A DNA stretch of 64,000 nt from Nemertoderma westbladi. Taxonomy: Eukaryota; Xenacoelomorpha; Nemertodermatida; Nemertodermatidae. Position numbers and translations under genes: made by a program. The notes below the pieces were generated by a model. That model saw nothing but the letters and a program-made list of their open reading frames with translations, was not told the origin of the DNA and ran no database searches. The stretch lies in the NCBI GenBank assembly GCA_032718475.1, contig JAUCBJ010001077.1, positions 1 to 64,000 on the forward strand. Direction: 5' to 3'. Numbering within the stretch: the stretch's first letter is position 1; the number at the start of each line of letters is the position of its first letter. Positions 63,331 through 64,000 of the stretch are shown piece by piece.

Positions 63331-63372
63331 TTCAACTTTATTGCTTACTGCAATAAAGTCAATAACTGTTAT

Positions 63373-64000
63373 TGTACGCGCTTTTGAAGACCTTTAGCAG
63401 TTTAACCTGCCAAAATTTATATGTCTTTTGGTTTATAAATATACTTTAGAAGATGACAAATATTTAATACCAATAAACACAACATTAGCAGAAGCCAGCC
63501 TAGTGCGCGTCCATTCACCCGCTGGATATTCCCGGGAGACTGGATTCTGAGGGCTTAGATTATTATTGCAGTGTAAGCTTACTGTACTGTATTATTCGAT
63601 TGATCGTTAATAATTAATTTCTGACTAATATTATTCACTTTCGGGAAATATTAACAGTTCCTTTAGGACGTGGCGCTCTATCTAAGTAAACAGAGATATG
63701 ACTTATACTAATCGCAACGGTAAGTCGGTAAGGCTTAAGATTCACGTATGAGGCGCATTCTTTAGGAAATGCTTAGTTATCAGTCACAATCAGGCACACT
63801 ACCGGTAACATACAATACTGCTCACTAATTTGCCGACCGTCAATGAATTTTATCATATATAAAGAGAACAGCAACGGACCAATGTAGTGCTTATCAAATA
63901 GCATTAAATTCACTACAAACCACAACAATATAAGTCGCAATCGCTATATATAACCCGTCTCTCTAACCTGTAGTGTATCAAGAAAATTGGGAAATTTGGG
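63373..64000 (-). repeat. 5' LTR, partial (window edge)
   Basis: This is the same sequence as 49040-49667 over all 628 bases available. On the minus strand it contains TTTATATATG (complement of 63853-63862), a possible TATA box. The start of the LTR is outside the window. Confidence 0.93.

Larger units (their letters stand above)
61137..63372 (-). other. BEL 5' leader, 2.2 kb, repeat-rich
   Basis: There is no coding frame of note between the LTR and gag. It contains three internal duplications listed separately and many TACCGGTA palindromes. Such a long, repeat-filled leader would have to be spanned or bypassed for gag translation; mechanism unknown. Confidence 0.7.
49040..64000 (-). mobile_element. 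BEL/Pao LTR retrotransposon, right LTR cut by window end
   Basis: Order on the minus strand: LTR (from beyond 64000 to 63373), leader, gag (61136-57579), protease, reverse transcriptase, RNase H, integrase (to 53033), an accessory two-frame ORF (51132-50394), and LTR (ending at 49040). Repeat-to-repeat distance is 14,333 bp, large for BEL/Pao, owing to a 2.2-kb leader and a 2.6-kb region 3' of integrase. It is inserted antisense in an intron of the zinc-finger gene. No primer-binding site complementary to a tRNA 3' end was recognised next to 63373, and the target duplication cannot be seen. Confidence 0.93.

Overview
This window is genomic DNA from an invertebrate animal. The evidence is spliced genes with GT/AG introns, a C2H2 zinc-finger regulator, a Cys-loop receptor, a cytochrome P450 of the animal CYP2-like type, AT-rich intergenic DNA, and many animal retroelements (BEL/Pao, RTE, a CR1/L2/Daphne-like LINE, tRNA-derived SINEs). 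Nothing in the sequence fixes the phylum. No bacterial operon or CRISPR array is present.

Layout. 1-6.7 kb: a 21-bp minisatellite, then gene-poor DNA with decayed repeats. 6.76-8.25 kb (+): an intronless P450 split by a one-base frameshift in a C run. 8.63-9.78 kb: a 1.15-kb foldback element. 10.4-14.2 kb (-): an intact intronless 1253-aa coiled-coil/WD40 protein with a poly-proline tail. 14.2-17.4 kb: repeats and one possible terminal exon. 17.47-26.99 kb (-): a seven-coding-exon gene worked out here from splice sites and phases. It encodes a 384-aa serine/arginine-rich protein with one C-terminal membrane segment. Its first intron contains, on the same strand, an intact intronless anion-type Cys-loop receptor (23.7-24.9 kb) and a MITE; another intron holds an RTE remnant.

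29.4-48.7 kb and beyond (+): a C2H2 zinc-finger gene with a TATA-type promoter, six fingers, a CtBP-type PLDLS motif and exons spread over 19 kb. Its introns carry 27-bp, 50-bp (47 copies) and 29-bp minisatellites, a full-length antisense LINE, a 2.1-kb TIR element, two RTE 3' ends and SINEs. Its last visible intron is interrupted by an antisense BEL/Pao retrotransposon (49.04 kb to past the window end). The two LTR segments that can be compared look identical, yet gag-pol is cut by several frame changes. An unrecognised two-frame accessory ORF lies downstream of integrase.

The three intronless genes stand beside heavily split genes. One-base frame breaks recur in simple-sequence runs (P450, BEL pol, one zinc-finger exon join), so assembly error should be considered before calling pseudogenes.
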